A stretch of 5,264 bases of DNA, taken from NCBI GenBank assembly GCA_946494345.1, contig CAMMBX010000085.1, positions 1-5,264 of the forward strand, written 5' to 3'. Every line of letters starts with the position of its first letter. The stretch's first letter is position 1. This stretch comes from an uncultured Mycoplasmatota bacterium. GTDB lineage: Bacteria; Bacillota_I; Bacilli_A; RF39; UBA660. This document shows, in pieces, positions 4,229 through 5,264 of the stretch. A model generated the notes under the pieces. That model saw only the letters and a program-made list of their open reading frames with translations. It did not search any database and was not told the DNA's origin. The position numbers were made by a program, and so were the translations under genes.

Positions 4229-5264
4229 CTTCTTGTATAACCCTTCTTATAATTTCTAGAAAGAAGACTTCCTTCTATTTGTTTATAAGTTTCTAGAGCA
4301 ACTCCTACAACAATTAGTAATCCTGTACCTCCAATACTAACACTTGTTGGTAAACTTGTTACATTTGAGAATATTATTGGTAAGGCTACGATAATTGCAA
4401 GGAATACTGAGCCTAGACAAGTTATTCTTGTTAATACTTTTGACAAGTACGTTTTAGTTTCATTACCTGGTCTTATTCCAGGAATGTATCCTCCACTTTC
4501 TTGAAGATTTTTAGCAAAGTCTTCTGGTTTGAAAACCATATAAGTATATACAAATCCAAATAGGAATATAAATATTACATAGATTATAAATCCTACAGGT
4601 GTTGTATATGTTAGATAGTTACTAACAAAAAGACTAAAGCTTTCATTATTTATTAAGCCCGCGATAATTCCGGGAATTGCCATTAGACTTGATGCAAATA
4701 TCACAGGTACAACCCCAGCGGTATTTACTTTAATTGGTACATATGAAGAATTACCTCCATATGCTGTTGATTTATTAGCATATTGAATTGGAACTTTTCT
4801 CTCTGCCATTTGGACAAAGATTACACCAACGATAATAGCAAAGTAAATTATAGCGAATAAAATGAACTTAACTACTCCTAATGTTATTTGTTGCGCTGTT
4901 CCATCAAAGACTACTAATCCTTGGAAAGCATCAATAAACATTTGTGGTAGTGTGGCAATTATACCTGCCATAATGATTAAACTTAAACCATTACCAATAC
5001 CTTTTCTTGTAATTTGGTCTCCTAACCATAGTAGAAAAGCTGTTCCTGCTGTTAGTACTACTGATATATATAAGTATTCAGTTGGACTAGCAGTTCTACC
5101 TAAGAACATAAATGAGAAAGCATAACCTTGTATAAAGGCAAATAGTATTCCCATATATCTTGAGTAGGTATTTATTTTTTGTCTACCTACATGTCCTTGT
5201 TTATTTAATTCTTGGAAATAAGGAATTAGCTCTCCTAATAGTTGCATAACAATCGTTGCTGTAA
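4225..5264 (-). CDS. secY: Preprotein translocase subunit SecY, 5'-truncated by the window edge
   Basis: SecY is the membrane channel of the Sec translocon; with SecE and SecG it passes unfolded proteins across the membrane or laterally into it. The frame is open to the right edge. The visible part starts in the second membrane helix (T-A-T-I-V-M-Q-L-L, matching the family's SIIxQLL), so roughly the first 80 residues, with helix 1 and the plug, lie outside. Counting from the Met codon at 5245-5247, helices 3-10 can be followed: about 31-50, 58-76, 87-105, 125-146, 177-198, 217-239, 271-293 and 304-321. The cytoplasmic loop GGYIPGIRPG (252-261) holds the arginine important for SecA-driven export (Arg259). 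The C-terminus ETYKQIEGSLLSRNYKKGYTRR region (319-340) is complete. The stop is TGA and overlaps the adk start. That in-frame Met is internal, not a start. Confidence 0.97.
   Translation of the reverse strand, partial: TATIVMQLLGELIPYFQELNKQGHVGRQKINTYSRYMGILFAFIQGYAFSFMFLGRTASPTEYLYISVVLTAGTAFLLWLGDQITRKGIGNGLSLIIMAGIIATLPQMFIDAFQGLVVFDGTAQQITLGVVKFILFAIIYFAIIVGVIFVQMAERKVPIQYANKSTAYGGNSSYVPIKVNTAGVVPVIFASSLMAIPGIIAGLINNESFSLFVSNYLTYTTPVGFIIYVIFIFLFGFVYTYMVFKPEDFAKNLQESGGYIPGIRPGNETKTYLSKVLTRITCLGSVFLAIIVALPIIFSNVTSLPTSVSIGGTGLLIVVGVALETYKQIEGSLLSRNYKKGYTRR

Noticed and set aside
4862..5125. Plus-strand open frame of 87 codons opposite secY
   Set aside because: It is fully antisense to conserved SecY membrane helices and looks like a shadow frame; I see no good ribosome binding site or recognisable domain.
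1..5264. CRISPR arrays, insertion sequences, tRNA or rRNA genes
   Set aside because: There are no regularly spaced repeats, transposase frames, terminal inverted repeats or tRNA-like cloverleaf signatures on either strand.

Overview
The window is the promoter-distal end of a bacterial ribosomal-protein superoperon (the end of spc plus the alpha operon), all on the minus strand. In transcription order, from high to low coordinates, it reads secY (5' end outside the window), adk, map, infA, rpmJ, rpsM, rpsK, rpoA, rplQ. An intrinsic terminator directly follows rplQ. Beyond it lies an AT-rich spacer of about 240 bases, then the first 19 codons of a type IV prepilin-like gene that runs off the left edge on the same strand.

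The gene order, strong AGGAGG-type ribosome binding sites, AT-rich codon use and a Cys4 zinc-binding LID in adenylate kinase all point to a low-GC Firmicute of the Bacilli or an uncultured Mollicutes-like relative. TGA is a stop codon (secY, map) and the tryptophans checked are TGG. The organism therefore uses the standard bacterial code, not the Mycoplasma/Spiroplasma code. I cannot name a genus from sequence alone.

The nine operon genes are tightly packed, with a 4-base overlap at secY/adk and gaps of 3 to 19 bases elsewhere. They supply the protein export channel (SecY), ATP/AMP balance (Adk), N-terminal methionine removal (Map), translation initiation (IF-1), ribosome parts (L36, S13, S11, L17) and the RNA polymerase alpha subunit. 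Three starts need care: rpoA begins at a TTG and map at a GTG, and infA begins at an ATG a few codons inside a longer open frame. rpmJ is only 37 codons and easy to miss.

This is mostly a conserved housekeeping region, and I see no undescribed multi-gene system in it. The points most worth a second look are the truncated prepilin gene at the left edge, its long leader with a candidate promoter and a perfect 18-base palindrome followed by a T-rich run, and an alanine-substituted P-loop in adenylate kinase.
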